64,000 nucleotides of DNA from Cellulomonas shaoxiangyii. Its GTDB lineage: Bacteria; Actinomycetota; Actinomycetes; Actinomycetales; Cellulomonadaceae. The DNA lies in NCBI RefSeq assembly GCF_004798685.1, contig NZ_CP039291.1, forward strand, positions 806,001 through 870,000, read 5' to 3'. Positions 43,217 through 51,912 of this stretch are shown one piece after another. The notes beneath the pieces are model-generated. The model was not told the origin of the DNA, ran no database searches, and saw nothing but the letters and a program-made list of their open reading frames with translations. Numbering within the stretch: position 1 is the first letter of the stretch; each line of letters begins with the position of its first letter. A program made the position numbers and the translations under genes.

Positions 43217-44167
43217 GTGCCTGGTCGCCGCCCTCTCCCGCCCGTGCTCGTCGCCACGGCGCTCCGGCAGGAGGGACTGGTCTCGGCGGCGCAGTGCGAG
43301 GCGGCCGGCGTGGGCGCGGAACGTCGCCGGGCGCTGGCCCGCAGCGGCCGGGCCACGCCGGTACAGCGCGCGGTTCTCGACCTCGCGCCGTCGATCGTCT
43401 CCGTCGCGGCCTCGCGTGCCGACCCCGCCGCCCGGCGCCGACGTGCCGCATGGCTCGGCCTGCTCGCGGTCGGCCCCCGTGCTGTGGCCGTCGGCCCGTG
43501 CGCCCTCGCGCTGCTGGGCGTGGAGGGGCTGCCGGGAGACATCCGCCCGGAGGTGGCCCTCCCGGGCGCGAGCCACCGGCGGCCACGGGGCGGGGTGGTG
43601 GTGCGCTCGTTCGACCACGGCATGCCCGTGGTCCGGGTGGGGTCTGCCCGCGTCGCCGCGGCCCCGTGGGCACTGGCGCAGGCCGTCTGCGAGCTCGACC
43701 GGGCGCACGCCGTCGCGGTCCTCGACTCGGCGCTGCAGCGCGGCCTGCTGCCCGGAGGGCTCGATCCGGTCGACGCACTGGTGCGCGGACGGCGCGGCGC
43801 TGCGGCGGCACGGCCGTGGCTGCGGCTCGCCGACGGGCGTGCGCAGTCGCCCCTCGAGACGTGGGCGCGGCTGCAGTGCGCGGACGCCGGCATCCCGCCG
43901 CACGAGCTGCAGGTCGCGGTGCGCGACCTGCGCGGACGCATCGTCGCCCGCGGTGACCTGGGCTGGTGGCGGTGCGACGGGCGGCTGCTGGTTGTCGAGA
44001 TCGACGGCATCGGGCCGCACACCGACCCGACGGCGCTCTTCGCGGACCGGGTACGGCAGAACGCGGTCGTGGCGACCGGCACGGCCGACGTCCTGCGCTT
44101 CACCGCCAGGGACGTGGCACGGGGCGGTGTCATCCCGGCGGCGGTCCGCGACTACCTGACCCTCTGA
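43217..44167 (+). CDS. DUF559 nuclease-like protein with AbiEi-like N-terminus
   Basis: 316 residues. The N-terminal ~60 (ATALRQEGLVSAAQCEAAGVGAERRRALARSG) resemble the winged helix of AbiEi-type antitoxins. The C-terminal ~110 match DUF559, a Vsr/restriction-like PD-(D/E)xK fold: SPLETWARLQCADAGIPPHELQ, GRIVARGDLGWW, LLVVEIDGIGPH, FADRVRQNAVVATG, VLRFTARDV. The likely catalytic residues are Glu of SPLE, Asp of GDLGW and E-x-D. Cleavage activity is not proven for this family. The start is uncertain: GTG 43217 and GTG 43244 fit; the frame is open to 42971 through hairpin copy 2. Hairpin elements lie on both sides and it has no operon partner. Confidence 0.75.
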   Translation: MPGRRPLPPVLVATALRQEGLVSAAQCEAAGVGAERRRALARSGRATPVQRAVLDLAPSIVSVAASRADPAARRRRAAWLGLLAVGPRAVAVGPCALALLGVEGLPGDIRPEVALPGASHRRPRGGVVVRSFDHGMPVVRVGSARVAAAPWALAQAVCELDRAHAVAVLDSALQRGLLPGGLDPVDALVRGRRGAAAARPWLRLADGRAQSPLETWARLQCADAGIPPHELQVAVRDLRGRIVARGDLGWWRCDGRLLVVEIDGIGPHTDPTALFADRVRQNAVVATGTADVLRFTARDVARGGVIPAAVRDYLTL

Positions 44168-44182
44168 CGCCCGATCGGGCCG

Positions 44183-44238
44183 CCACCCCGGACTTCCTCA
44201 GCACGACTGCCGCCCGGTGCTGAGGAAGTCCGGGTTCG
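44183..44238. repeat. 56-bp hairpin element, copy 3 (near-perfect)
   Basis: Arms 44183-44204 and 44217-44238 around a 12-nt loop; the inner 18 bp (CCCGGACTTCCTCAGCAC and complement) pair perfectly. It begins 15 bp after the DUF559-like stop codon and could also terminate transcription. Confidence 0.92.
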
Positions 44239-44310
44239 CGGGGGTGGGGGGTGGGGAGGGGCCGGGTGGGGAGAGAGCGGTGGGGAGGGACGGGCGGCGG
44301 GTGGGGCGTC
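44239..44310 (+). other. G-rich, quadruplex-prone tract
   Basis: Runs of G3-G6 separated by one to a few bases (GGGGGTGGGGGGTGGGGAGGGG, then GGG and GGGG further on) give many ways to form a G-quadruplex on the + strand. It directly abuts hairpin copy 3 and ends about 85 bp before proC. It mirrors the C-rich tract at 42761-42863. Confidence 0.8.
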
Positions 44311-44395
44311 GGTAGGCTCCCGGAGTCGGTCCTCGAGTGTCGAGGGGCCGCCCGCGGCGCGGCGGAGCGCCGACGGTGATGCCACGGAGGGTGCG

Positions 44396-45232
44396 ATGAC
44401 CACGCAGGACACCGGGCGCACGCCCCGGGTGGCGGTGCTCGGGGCAGGGGTCATGGGCGGCACGCTCGTGGCGGGGCTGCGCGAGGCGGGCTGGCCCGGT
44501 GACCGGGTGTCGGTCGCGGACCAGGACACCGCGAAGGTCGGCGAGCTCGCCGACGCGCACGGCGTGACGGCGGCGTCCTCGAACGCCGAGGCGGTCGCCG
44601 GCGCCGACGTCGTGCTGCTGGCCGTGAAGCCCGGTGTGGTGCCCGCGGTGCTCGCCGAGCTGACGGCCGTGCTGGGCACCGGTGCGCTCGTCGTCAGCGT
44701 CGCCGCCGGGGTCGCGCTGCGCGCGTACGAGGACGCCCTGCCCGCCGGCACGCCGGTGGTCCGGGTCATGCCGAACACGCCCGCGCTGATCGGCCACGGT
44801 GCGAGCGCGATCGCGCCCGGCGCGGCGGCGCGCGAGGAGCACCTCGCGCTCGTCGAGCGGATGCTCGCCGCCACCGGTCTGGTCGTGCGGGTCGCGGAGA
44901 AGGACATGGACGCCGTCACGGCGCTCTCGGGGTCGGGGCCGGCCTACGTCTTCTACCTGGTCGACGCGCTGGCCGAGGCCGGCGTGCTGCTGGGCCTGAC
45001 GCGCGACCTCGCGACGCGCCTGGCCGTCGCGACCGTCGAGGGGTCCGCCGCGATGGTCGCGCAGACGGGGGAGCACCCCGCCGTGCTGCGCGAGCGCGTG
45101 TCGTCGCCGGGCGGGACGACCGTCGCGGGCGTCGCGGCGCTCGACGCGCACGCGGTCCGCGCGGGAGTGGTCGCCGCCGTGCGGGCCGCGGCGGAGCGTT
45201 CCCGCGAGCTCGGCCGCCCGGACGCGGGCTGA
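44396..45232 (+). CDS. proC: Pyrroline-5-carboxylate reductase
   Basis: Last step of proline synthesis, NAD(P)H-dependent. 278 residues: Rossmann VAVLGAGVMGGTLVAGL, VVLLAVKPGVVPAVL, VRVMPNTPALIGHGASAI, and the dimer domain with ALSGSGPAYVFYLVDALAEAGVLLGL and SPGGTTVAGVAALDAHAVR. All conserved residues are present. The ATG at 44396 has GGAGG 6 bp upstream. The next regulator gene follows closely. Confidence 0.96.
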   Translation: MTTQDTGRTPRVAVLGAGVMGGTLVAGLREAGWPGDRVSVADQDTAKVGELADAHGVTAASSNAEAVAGADVVLLAVKPGVVPAVLAELTAVLGTGALVVSVAAGVALRAYEDALPAGTPVVRVMPNTPALIGHGASAIAPGAAAREEHLALVERMLAATGLVVRVAEKDMDAVTALSGSGPAYVFYLVDALAEAGVLLGLTRDLATRLAVATVEGSAAMVAQTGEHPAVLRERVSSPGGTTVAGVAALDAHAVRAGVVAAVRAAAERSRELGRPDAG

Positions 45233-45286
45233 CCGTGACCGGCGACGGCCCGCCGTCCACGACGCCACCGGGGGCGTCCACCGCGA

Positions 45287-45386
45287 GCCGGGCTGAGGCC
45301 CGGCCCGGGCAGGGTCCGTCGCCGGCGCCGCCCACCCCGGGCCGGGCTGAGGTCCCGCCCGGGCCGGGTCCGTCGCCGGCGCCGTC
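45287..45386 (+). repeat. 54-bp direct repeat before the AraR-like gene
   Basis: Two copies with a 54-bp offset starting GCCGGGCTGAGG (45287 and 45341) and holding GGGTCCGTCGCCGGCGCCG. In the regulator's frame they encode an 18-residue Pro/Ala/Gly repeat, if translation begins as early as GTG 45235. Confidence 0.75.
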
Positions 45387-45408
45387 CGCAGCGGGCCGGC
45401 CGCCCGCC

Positions 45409-46380
45409 ATGAGCGACGTCGCCGTGGTCGCGGGCGTGTCGCACCAGACGGTGTCCCGGGTCCTCAACGACCACCCGAGCGTCCGCCCGGAGACGCGGGC
45501 GCGCGTGCTCGACGCGATCGCGGCCCTCGGCTACCGGCGGAACCTGGCGGCCCGTGCGCTGGTCACGCGGCGCACGGGCTCGATCGGGGTGATCACGCCG
45601 GGCTCGGCGCTGTTCGGCCCGACGAGCACGTTGGTCGCGCTCGAGCGGGCGGCACGCGACGCGGGCCGGTACGTCTCGGTGGCGACGCTGCGCTCGTTCG
45701 GGCCCGACGAGGTGGTGCCGGCGGTCGAGCACTTCCTCGCGCAGGGCGTCGACGGGGTGGTGGTGGTGGCGCCGCGCACGGACACGCTCGCGGCCGTGGG
45801 GTCGGTGCGTGCGCCCGTGCCCGTGGTCGTGATCTCGTCGGCGCCGGAGGTCGACGCGGGGCGCAGCGTGTCGGTCGACCAGGCCGCCGGCGGGGAGGTC
45901 GCGACGCGGCACCTGCTGGCGTCGGGACGGCGGACCGTGCTGCACGTCGCCGGGCCGCGGGAGTGGTTCGACGCGCAGGACCGGCTGCGGGGGTGGCACG
46001 CGGCGCTGACGGCGGCTGGGGTGCCGGTGCCGCCGCCCGTGCACGCGGGGTGGTCGGCGGCGGACGGGTACGAGGTCGGGCTGCGGCTGGTCGCCGAGGG
46101 CCTGCCGGACGCGGTGTTCGCGGCGAACGACCAGCTGGCCCTGGGGCTGCTGCACGCGTTCCGCGGGGCGGGCGTGCGCGTGCCGGACGACGTGGCGGTC
46201 GTGGGGTTCGACGACGAGCCGGGGTCGGCGTTCGCGGCACCGCCGTTGACGACGGTCCGGCAGGGGTTCGACGAGCTCGGCGAGCGCGCCGTCGCGGCTC
46301 TCGTGGCGGCGCTCGACGGCGCCCCGCCGGGTCGCGAGCTGATCGCCCCGGAGCTGGTGGTGCGTGGAAGCGCGCCGTGA
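45409..46380 (+). CDS. LacI-family regulator, probable arabinose repressor
   Basis: 323 residues from ATG 45409, which starts at the helix-turn-helix MSDVAVVAGVSHQTVSRVLNDH. The hinge helix (NLAARALVTRR) and ligand domain follow to VAVVGFDDEPGSAFAAPPLTTV. GTG 45235, 2 bp after the proC stop, would add 58 Pro/Ala-rich residues; I prefer the shorter form. It ends 32 bp before the palindrome TGTGAGCGCTAACA and about 115 bp before the arabinose genes, so it likely represses them and is released by arabinose or a pathway intermediate. Unlike B. subtilis AraR it is a pure LacI-type protein. Confidence 0.88.
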   Translation: MSDVAVVAGVSHQTVSRVLNDHPSVRPETRARVLDAIAALGYRRNLAARALVTRRTGSIGVITPGSALFGPTSTLVALERAARDAGRYVSVATLRSFGPDEVVPAVEHFLAQGVDGVVVVAPRTDTLAAVGSVRAPVPVVVISSAPEVDAGRSVSVDQAAGGEVATRHLLASGRRTVLHVAGPREWFDAQDRLRGWHAALTAAGVPVPPPVHAGWSAADGYEVGLRLVAEGLPDAVFAANDQLALGLLHAFRGAGVRVPDDVAVVGFDDEPGSAFAAPPLTTVRQGFDELGERAVAALVAALDGAPPGRELIAPELVVRGSAP

Positions 46381-46397
46381 CGGCGGCGGCGCGCGTG

Positions 46398-46426
46398 TTT
46401 CGCCCCGCCCGTGTGAGCGCTAACAT
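46398..46426 (+). promoter_or_regulatory. Promoter and operator of the arabinose operon
   Basis: The operator TGTGAGCGCTAACA (46412-46425) is a 14-bp LacI-type palindrome with one mismatch, centred on GCGC. Its right half overlaps a -10-like TAACAT (46421-46426), with TTTCGC 17 bp upstream as a poor -35. Repressor bound here would block RNA polymerase directly. Confidence 0.65.
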
Positions 46427-46495
46427 GAGACCGGTGACGGCGCCCTGCCGTCGCGGCGGCACCTCGCACGGTGCCCCACGTCCGCGCAAGGAACG

Positions 46496-48106
46496 GTGAC
46501 CGACATGGCCGTCGACGCCCCGCCCGACGCCGCCGCCGCCATCGCGGCCGGCCGCACCTCCCTCGGCATCGAGCTCGGCTCGACGCGCATCAAGGCCTGC
46601 CTCGTCGGCCCGGACGGCACGCCGCTCGCCGCGGGCGGGCACGCGTGGGAGAACGACTACGTCGACGGGCTGTGGACCTACTCCCTCGAGGCGGTCTGGG
46701 CCGGCCTGCAGGCGTGCGTCGCCGAGCTGCTCGCGGACGTCGAGACCCGCTACGGCACCCGGCTCGAGACCGTGGGCGCGCTCGGCGTCTCCGCGATGAT
46801 GCACGGCTACCTCGCGTTCGACGCCGACGGCGAGCTGCTCGTCCCGTTCCGGACGTGGCGCAACACGACGACCGAGCGTGCCGCCACCGAGCTCACCGAG
46901 CGCTTCGGGCACAACGTGCCGCTGCGCTGGTCGGTCGCGCACCTCTACCAGGCGGTGCTGGACGAGGAGCCCCACGTCCCGCGGATCGCGAGCATCACGA
47001 CGCTGGCGGGCTACGTGCACCGCGCCCTCACCGGCCGGCACGTCCTGGGCGTCGGCGACGCGTCCGGCGTCTTCCCGATCGACGCCGCCACGCGCGGCTA
47101 CGACGCGCGGATGCTCGCGCAGCTCGACGAGCTCGTGGCCGACCGCGCCCCGGGGCTGCGCGTGGCGGACCTGCTCCCCGAGGTGCTGCCGGCCGGGCAG
47201 GAGGCGGGGCGCCTCACCGACGCGGGCGCGGCGCTGCTCGACCCGAGCGGCACGCTGCGCGCGGGGGCACCGCTGTGCCCGCCCGAGGGCGACGCCGGCA
47301 CGGGCATGGTCGCGACCGCGTCCGTCGCGCCGCGCACGGGCAACGTCAGCGTGGGCACGAGCATCTTCGCGATGGTCGTGCTCGAGGACGCCCTCACGCG
47401 CGTGCACACCGAGATCGACCTCGTGACGACGCCGGCCGGCGACCCGGTCGCGATGGTGCACTGCAACAACGGCGCGAGCGAGCTCGGCGCGTGGGCGCAG
47501 GTGTTCGGCGAGCTGGTCGGGGCCCTCGGGCACGACGTCGACCCGGACGCGGTCTTCGGTGCCCTGCTGCGCTCGGCGCTCGACGGCGACGCGGACGGCG
47601 GCGGGCTGCTGGCCTACAACTACCTCGCGGGGGAGCCGGTGACCGGGCTGGCCGAGGGCCGCCCGCTCGTCGTGCGCACGCCCGGCAGCCGGCTCACGCT
47701 CGCGAACTTCGCGCGCACGCAGGTGTACGGCGCGTTCGGCACGCTGAGCCTCGGCATGCAGGTGCTCGCCGACGAGGGCGTCCGCGTCGACACGCTGTTC
47801 GCCCACGGCGGGCTGTTCCGCACCGCGGGCGTCGCGCAGCGCCTGCTCGCGGCGGCGCTGGACGTGCCGGTCGCGGTGGGGCGGACGGCGGGCGAGGGCG
47901 GCGCCTGGGGCATCGCGCTGCTCGCGGCCTACCTCGAGGCGGCACCGCACCAGGACCTCGCGACGTGGCTCCGCGAGCACGTGCTCGCCGGGGCGGACCT
48001 CGACGAGGTCGCGCCGGACGCCGACGACGTCGCCGGCTTCCGCGCGTTCCTCGAGCGCTACCGGGCCGGCCTCGCCGTCGAGCGCGCGGCCGTCGAGGCG
48101 CTGTGA
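46496..48106 (+). CDS. FGGY-family carbohydrate kinase, probable ribulokinase
   Basis: 536 residues. The N-terminal lobe starts SLGIELGSTRIKACLVGPDG; the second lobe has TGNVSVGTSIFAMVVL and the ATP-site segment FAHGGLFRTAGVAQRLLAAAL. It is followed directly by araD and araA, which process L-ribulose-5-phosphate and L-arabinose, so phosphorylation of L-ribulose is the expected role. It is not the enteric AraB type: the IELGSTRIKA start recalls the alternative ribulokinases of some Bacteroidetes and actinobacteria. GTG 46496 or ATG 46505 could be the start; AAGGAA lies just before. Confidence 0.85.
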   Translation: MTDMAVDAPPDAAAAIAAGRTSLGIELGSTRIKACLVGPDGTPLAAGGHAWENDYVDGLWTYSLEAVWAGLQACVAELLADVETRYGTRLETVGALGVSAMMHGYLAFDADGELLVPFRTWRNTTTERAATELTERFGHNVPLRWSVAHLYQAVLDEEPHVPRIASITTLAGYVHRALTGRHVLGVGDASGVFPIDAATRGYDARMLAQLDELVADRAPGLRVADLLPEVLPAGQEAGRLTDAGAALLDPSGTLRAGAPLCPPEGDAGTGMVATASVAPRTGNVSVGTSIFAMVVLEDALTRVHTEIDLVTTPAGDPVAMVHCNNGASELGAWAQVFGELVGALGHDVDPDAVFGALLRSALDGDADGGGLLAYNYLAGEPVTGLAEGRPLVVRTPGSRLTLANFARTQVYGAFGTLSLGMQVLADEGVRVDTLFAHGGLFRTAGVAQRLLAAALDVPVAVGRTAGEGGAWGIALLAAYLEAAPHQDLATWLREHVLAGADLDEVAPDADDVAGFRAFLERYRAGLAVERAAVEAL

Positions 48107-48188
48107 GCCGCCCGGAGGCAGGCGCCGCGACGTACGCGCCGACGAGCCACGACGTGCGCGCCCGCGCGGCGCGCGGAGGAGGAGCACG

Positions 48189-48908
48189 ATGACCGCCACG
48201 ACCCTGGACGCCTACCCGGACGCGGTGCGGGACGCCGTCGCCCGCGCACGGGAGCGCGTGAGCGCGCTGCACGCCGAGCTGCCCCGCTGGGGGCTGGTCG
48301 TGTGGACCGCCGGGAACGTCTCCGAGCGCGTCGTCGTCGACCCCGACGCCGGCCCGGGCGAGCGCGACCTGCTCGTCATCAAGCCGTCGGGCGTGACGTA
48401 CGACGAGCTGAGCCCGGCGGCGATGGTGGTGTGCGACCTCGACGGCACGCTCGTCGAGGGCACGCGCGCACCGTCGTCGGACACCGCCGCGCACGCGTAC
48501 GTCTACCGCCACATGCCGCACGTCGGCGGCGTCGTGCACACGCACTCGACGTACGCGACGGCGTGGGCGGCGCGGGCCGAGCCGGTCCCGTGCGTGCTCA
48601 CGATGATGGCCGACGAGTTCGGCGGTGACATCCCGGTCGGCCCGTTCGCGCTCATCGGCGACGACTCCATCGGCCGCGGCATCGTCGAGACGCTGCGGGA
48701 CTCGCGCAGCCCCGCGGTGCTCATGCGCAACCACGGACCCTTCACGATCGGCCGCGACGCGAAGGCCGCCGTCAAGGCCGCCGTCATGGTGGAGGAGGTC
48801 GCGCGCACCGTGCACATCAGCCGGCAGCTCGGCGAGCCGCTGCCGATCGCGGCCGAGCACGTCGACTCCCTCTACGCCCGCTACCAGAACGTCTACGGCC
48901 AGCGCTGA
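48189..48908 (+). CDS. araD: L-ribulose-5-phosphate 4-epimerase
   Basis: Converts L-ribulose-5-phosphate to D-xylulose-5-phosphate. 239 residues, class II aldolase fold: [22 protein letters not shown], and the zinc site [13 protein letters not shown], plus a third His in [11 protein letters not shown] and Tyr near the C-terminus ([10 protein letters not shown]). ATG 48189 has GAGGAGGAG upstream. Middle gene of the arabinose operon. Confidence 0.95.
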   Translation: MTATTLDAYPDAVRDAVARARERVSALHAELPRWGLVVWTAGNVSERVVVDPDAGPGERDLLVIKPSGVTYDELSPAAMVVCDLDGTLVEGTRAPSSDTAAHAYVYRHMPHVGGVVHTHSTYATAWAARAEPVPCVLTMMADEFGGDIPVGPFALIGDDSIGRGIVETLRDSRSPAVLMRNHGPFTIGRDAKAAVKAAVMVEEVARTVHISRQLGEPLPIAAEHVDSLYARYQNVYGQR

Positions 48909-48931
48909 CGCCGGCCACCCGGAGGAATGAC

Positions 48932-50440
48932 ATGAGCAAGCCCTACGCCGACCGCGAGGTCTGGTTCCTCACCGGCTCGCAGGACCTGTACGGCGAGGAG
49001 ACCCTCCGCCAGGTCGCGGAGCAGTCGCAGCAGGTCGCCGAGCAGCTCGACGCGTCGGCCGACGTGCCGGTGCGCATCGTGTGGAAGCCCGTGCTCAAGG
49101 ACGCCGACGCGATCCGCCGCGCGATGCTCGACGCGAACGCGGACGACCGCGTCCTCGGCGTCGTCACGTGGATGCACACGTTCAGCCCGGCGAAGATGTG
49201 GATCACGGGCCTGGACCAGCTGCGCAAGCCGCTGCTGCACCTGCACACGCAGGCGAACGTCGAGCTGCCGTGGGACACGATCGACTTCGACTTCATGAAC
49301 CTCAACCAGGCCGCGCACGGCGACCGCGAGTACGCGTACGTCGCGACGCGCCTGGGCGTGCCGCGCACGACCGTCGCCGGTCACGTGTCGAACCCCGCCG
49401 TGACGCGGCGCGTGGGCACGTGGGTGCGCGCCGCCGCCGCCCGCCGCGCCGTGCAGGAGCTCCGGCTGGTCCGGTTCGGCGACAACATGCGCTACGTCGC
49501 GGTCACCGAGGGCGACAAGACCGAGGCGGAGCTGCGGTTCGGCGTCTCGGTGAACACGTGGGGCGTCAACGACCTGGTCGCGGCGGTCGAGGCCGTCGCG
49601 GACACGGACGTCGACGCGCTCGTCGCGGAGTACGAGGAGCTGTACGACGTCGTCCCCGAGCTGCGCCGCGACGGGGACCGGCACGAGTCGCTGCGCTACG
49701 CGGCGCGCCAGGAGCTCGCGATCGAGCGCTTCCTGACCGAGCGCGGGGCGACGGCGTTCACGACGAACTTCGAGGACCTGGGCGACCTGCGCCAGCTCCC
49801 GGGGCTCGCGGTGCAGCGCCTCATGGCCAAGGGCTACGGCTTCGGTGCCGAGGGCGACTGGAAGACGGCCGTGCTCGTGCGCGCCGCGAAGGTCATGGGC
49901 GAGGGGCTGCCCGGCGGGGCGTCCCTCATGGAGGACTACACCTACGACCTGACCCCGGGCGCCGAGCGCATCCTCGGTGCGCACATGCTGGAGATCTGCC
50001 CGAGCCTGACGACGCAGCAGCCGCGGGTGGAGATCCACCCGCTGGGCATCGGCGGCAAGGAGGACCCGGTCCGGATGGTCTTCGACGCGGACTCCGGCAC
50101 GGGGGTCGTCGTGTCGCTCGCCGACATGCGCGACCGGTTCCGCCTGACGGCGAACGTCGTGGACGTGGTGGCGCCGAGCGCGCCGCTGCCGCACCTGCCG
50201 GTCGCGCGGGCCGTGTGGGAGCCGCGCCCGGACTTCGCCACCTCGGCGGAGTGCTGGCTCACGGCCGGCGGCGCGCACCACACCGTGCTCGACACCGCCG
50301 TGGGCATCGAGGCGTGGGAGATGTTCGCCGAGATGACGCGGACCGAGCTGCTGGTGATCGACGAGTCCACGACGCGGCGCGGGTTCGCCGCCGAGGTGCG
50401 TGCGAACCAGGCGTACTACCGGCTGGCGCAGGGGTTCTGA
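48932..50440 (+). CDS. araA: L-arabinose isomerase
   Basis: Interconverts L-arabinose and L-ribulose. 502 residues, normal length. It starts [23 protein letters not shown] and contains [27 protein letters not shown], the metal-site Glu in [13 protein letters not shown] and [10 protein letters not shown], and later histidines (MLEICPSL..., GGAHHTVLD). ATG 48932 has GGAGGA upstream. Last gene of the operon; a strong hairpin follows 28 bp later. Confidence 0.97.
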   Translation: MSKPYADREVWFLTGSQDLYGEETLRQVAEQSQQVAEQLDASADVPVRIVWKPVLKDADAIRRAMLDANADDRVLGVVTWMHTFSPAKMWITGLDQLRKPLLHLHTQANVELPWDTIDFDFMNLNQAAHGDREYAYVATRLGVPRTTVAGHVSNPAVTRRVGTWVRAAAARRAVQELRLVRFGDNMRYVAVTEGDKTEAELRFGVSVNTWGVNDLVAAVEAVADTDVDALVAEYEELYDVVPELRRDGDRHESLRYAARQELAIERFLTERGATAFTTNFEDLGDLRQLPGLAVQRLMAKGYGFGAEGDWKTAVLVRAAKVMGEGLPGGASLMEDYTYDLTPGAERILGAHMLEICPSLTTQQPRVEIHPLGIGGKEDPVRMVFDADSGTGVVVSLADMRDRFRLTANVVDVVAPSAPLPHLPVARAVWEPRPDFATSAECWLTAGGAHHTVLDTAVGIEAWEMFAEMTRTELLVIDESTTRRGFAAEVRANQAYYRLAQGF

Positions 50441-50467
50441 CCCCGCTGCCCGCCTGACCTGCCCGGA

Positions 50468-50500
50468 CGCGGCCCGTCTCGCTCGGCGAGGCGGGCCGCG
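50468..50500 (+). terminator. Terminator of the arabinose operon
   Basis: A 15-bp stem CGCGGCCCGTCTCGC / GCGAGGCGGGCCGCG, one G-T wobble, loop TCG. Confidence 0.85.
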
Positions 50501-50638
50501 CCGTGCGTCGGGCGGTCACCCGTACGGAGCACGCCGCGTCCCCTTGCGGTTGCGGTGCCGCGCCCGTGGCTCCTACGGTCGGCTCCAGCGGGCGCCGACG
50601 ACGACGCCCGACGCACGACCTCGGGGGGTCGTCTGCAC

Positions 50639-51829
50639 ATGGACGTGCACCGGATGGCGCGACGCGTGGGGACCTGGCTGGTCCGCGCGGTGCTGACCGC
50701 CGCTGCCGCCGTGCTGTTCGTCCTCCTCGGAGCGGTCGTCGGCGGCCCGTACGACGCCCACGCGTCGCCCCGGCCGGCCGGCGCGGCCAGTGACGCGCTC
50801 GGCGTGCTGGTCGGCGGCGTGACCGCGCCGGTGGGTGCGGTGCTGGACCCCGTCGGCGAGGTCGTCGAGCGGGTCGTGGACCCCCTCGCGACCCGCGTCG
50901 TGGCCCCCGTCACCCAGGCGCTGGCGCCCGTCGTGGAGCCCGTGGCCGCCCCCGTCGCGCAGGTCGTGGCGCCGCCGGCCGCCGTCGTCGCCGCGCCGGT
51001 CACCGCGGTCGTCGAGCCCCTGGCGCCCGTCGTCGTCGACGTCCTCGACCCCGTCGTGGCCGCCGTGCAGCCCGTCACCGACGCCGCGGTCGCACCCGTC
51101 GCCGCGGCCGTCGCGCCCGTGACCGACCCCGTCGCCGGCCTCGTCGGCGACGCGGTCGGCGCCGTCGTCGCCCCCGTGCAGCCCGTGCTCGACGGCGTCG
51201 CGCCGGTGCTCGAGCCGCTGGCCCCGGTGGTCGGCGTGCCGGCCCCCGTCGTCGGTGCGCTGCCGGGCGTCCCGCCGGTCCTCGGCGCGCTCCCGCCGGG
51301 GCCGGACCCGGGCGCTGCCAGGCCCGCTCCGGCGGCGCCGGGCGGCCGGGCGCCCGACCTCCACGCCCCCGACCTCCACGCCCCCGACGCCCACGCTCCG
51401 GGCACGCCCGAGCCTGCCGTGGGCACCTCGCCCGCCGACGCGGTACCCCCGGGTCCCCTGGCCGGGCCGGCGGGCACCGGGACGCCCCGCCGCCTCACCG
51501 CCGCCACGACGGACCACCGCGTGCCCGGCCCGGCCGCCCGCGACCGTGCGGTACCCGCCGCACCGTCCGCGGCCGGGCAGCCCGCCGCCGCGCACGCGCC
51601 CGGCGACCCGACCCCGCCCGACGGTGGCACCGAGCACGCACCCGCCGGTCTCCCCGCCGGTGCCGCGACCGCGTCCGGCTCCGGCCCGGGCACCCCGCGC
51701 ACCGGCGCCGACGCCGCCCTCCCGACCACGGTCGCCCCCGCCGCGCTGCGGGCCGTCGTGACGCCGGCCCCGCTCGACCTCGCGTCCCCCGCGGGGCTCG
51801 TCCTGGAGATCCCCCACACCCCTGCCTGA
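50639..51829 (+). CDS. Unknown exported protein with V-x-x-P-V repeats
   Basis: 396 residues, no family recognised. An N-terminal signal or anchor helix (WLVRAVLTAAAAVLFVLLGAVVGG) is followed by about 170 residues made of loosely periodic units such as VVAPVTQALAPVVEPVAAPVA, giving strongly amphipathic, hydrophobic-plus-Pro segments every 4-11 residues. After residue 220 it becomes Pro/Ala/Gly-rich with HAPDLHAPDAHAPG, probably disordered. No Cys, no sorting signal. ATG 50639 has a poor ribosome site; ATG 50654 is an alternative. It might be a surface or cell-wall-associated stalk. Downstream lies another repeat protein in the same direction. Confidence 0.6.
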   Translation: MDVHRMARRVGTWLVRAVLTAAAAVLFVLLGAVVGGPYDAHASPRPAGAASDALGVLVGGVTAPVGAVLDPVGEVVERVVDPLATRVVAPVTQALAPVVEPVAAPVAQVVAPPAAVVAAPVTAVVEPLAPVVVDVLDPVVAAVQPVTDAAVAPVAAAVAPVTDPVAGLVGDAVGAVVAPVQPVLDGVAPVLEPLAPVVGVPAPVVGALPGVPPVLGALPPGPDPGAARPAPAAPGGRAPDLHAPDLHAPDAHAPGTPEPAVGTSPADAVPPGPLAGPAGTGTPRRLTAATTDHRVPGPAARDRAVPAAPSAAGQPAAAHAPGDPTPPDGGTEHAPAGLPAGAATASGSGPGTPRTGADAALPTTVAPAALRAVVTPAPLDLASPAGLVLEIPHTPA

Positions 51830-51912
51830 CCGGACCGGCGTCGCCGCGCGCGACGCACGCCCCCCACGCGCCCCCGTGGGCGCTCCGGTCCTTCGGCAGA
51901 GGAGCTCTCGAG

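Noticed and set aside
42864..44238. The hairpins as ordinary terminators only
   Set aside because: Two of the three lie upstream of the gene and all share sequence and exact geometry; copy 3 may still terminate transcription.
50573..51817. A 414-residue protein opposite the V-x-x-P-V gene
   Set aside because: Gly/Arg/Asp-rich with no signal or domain; the + strand frame has a signal helix and regular repeats. Either choice rests on weak evidence.
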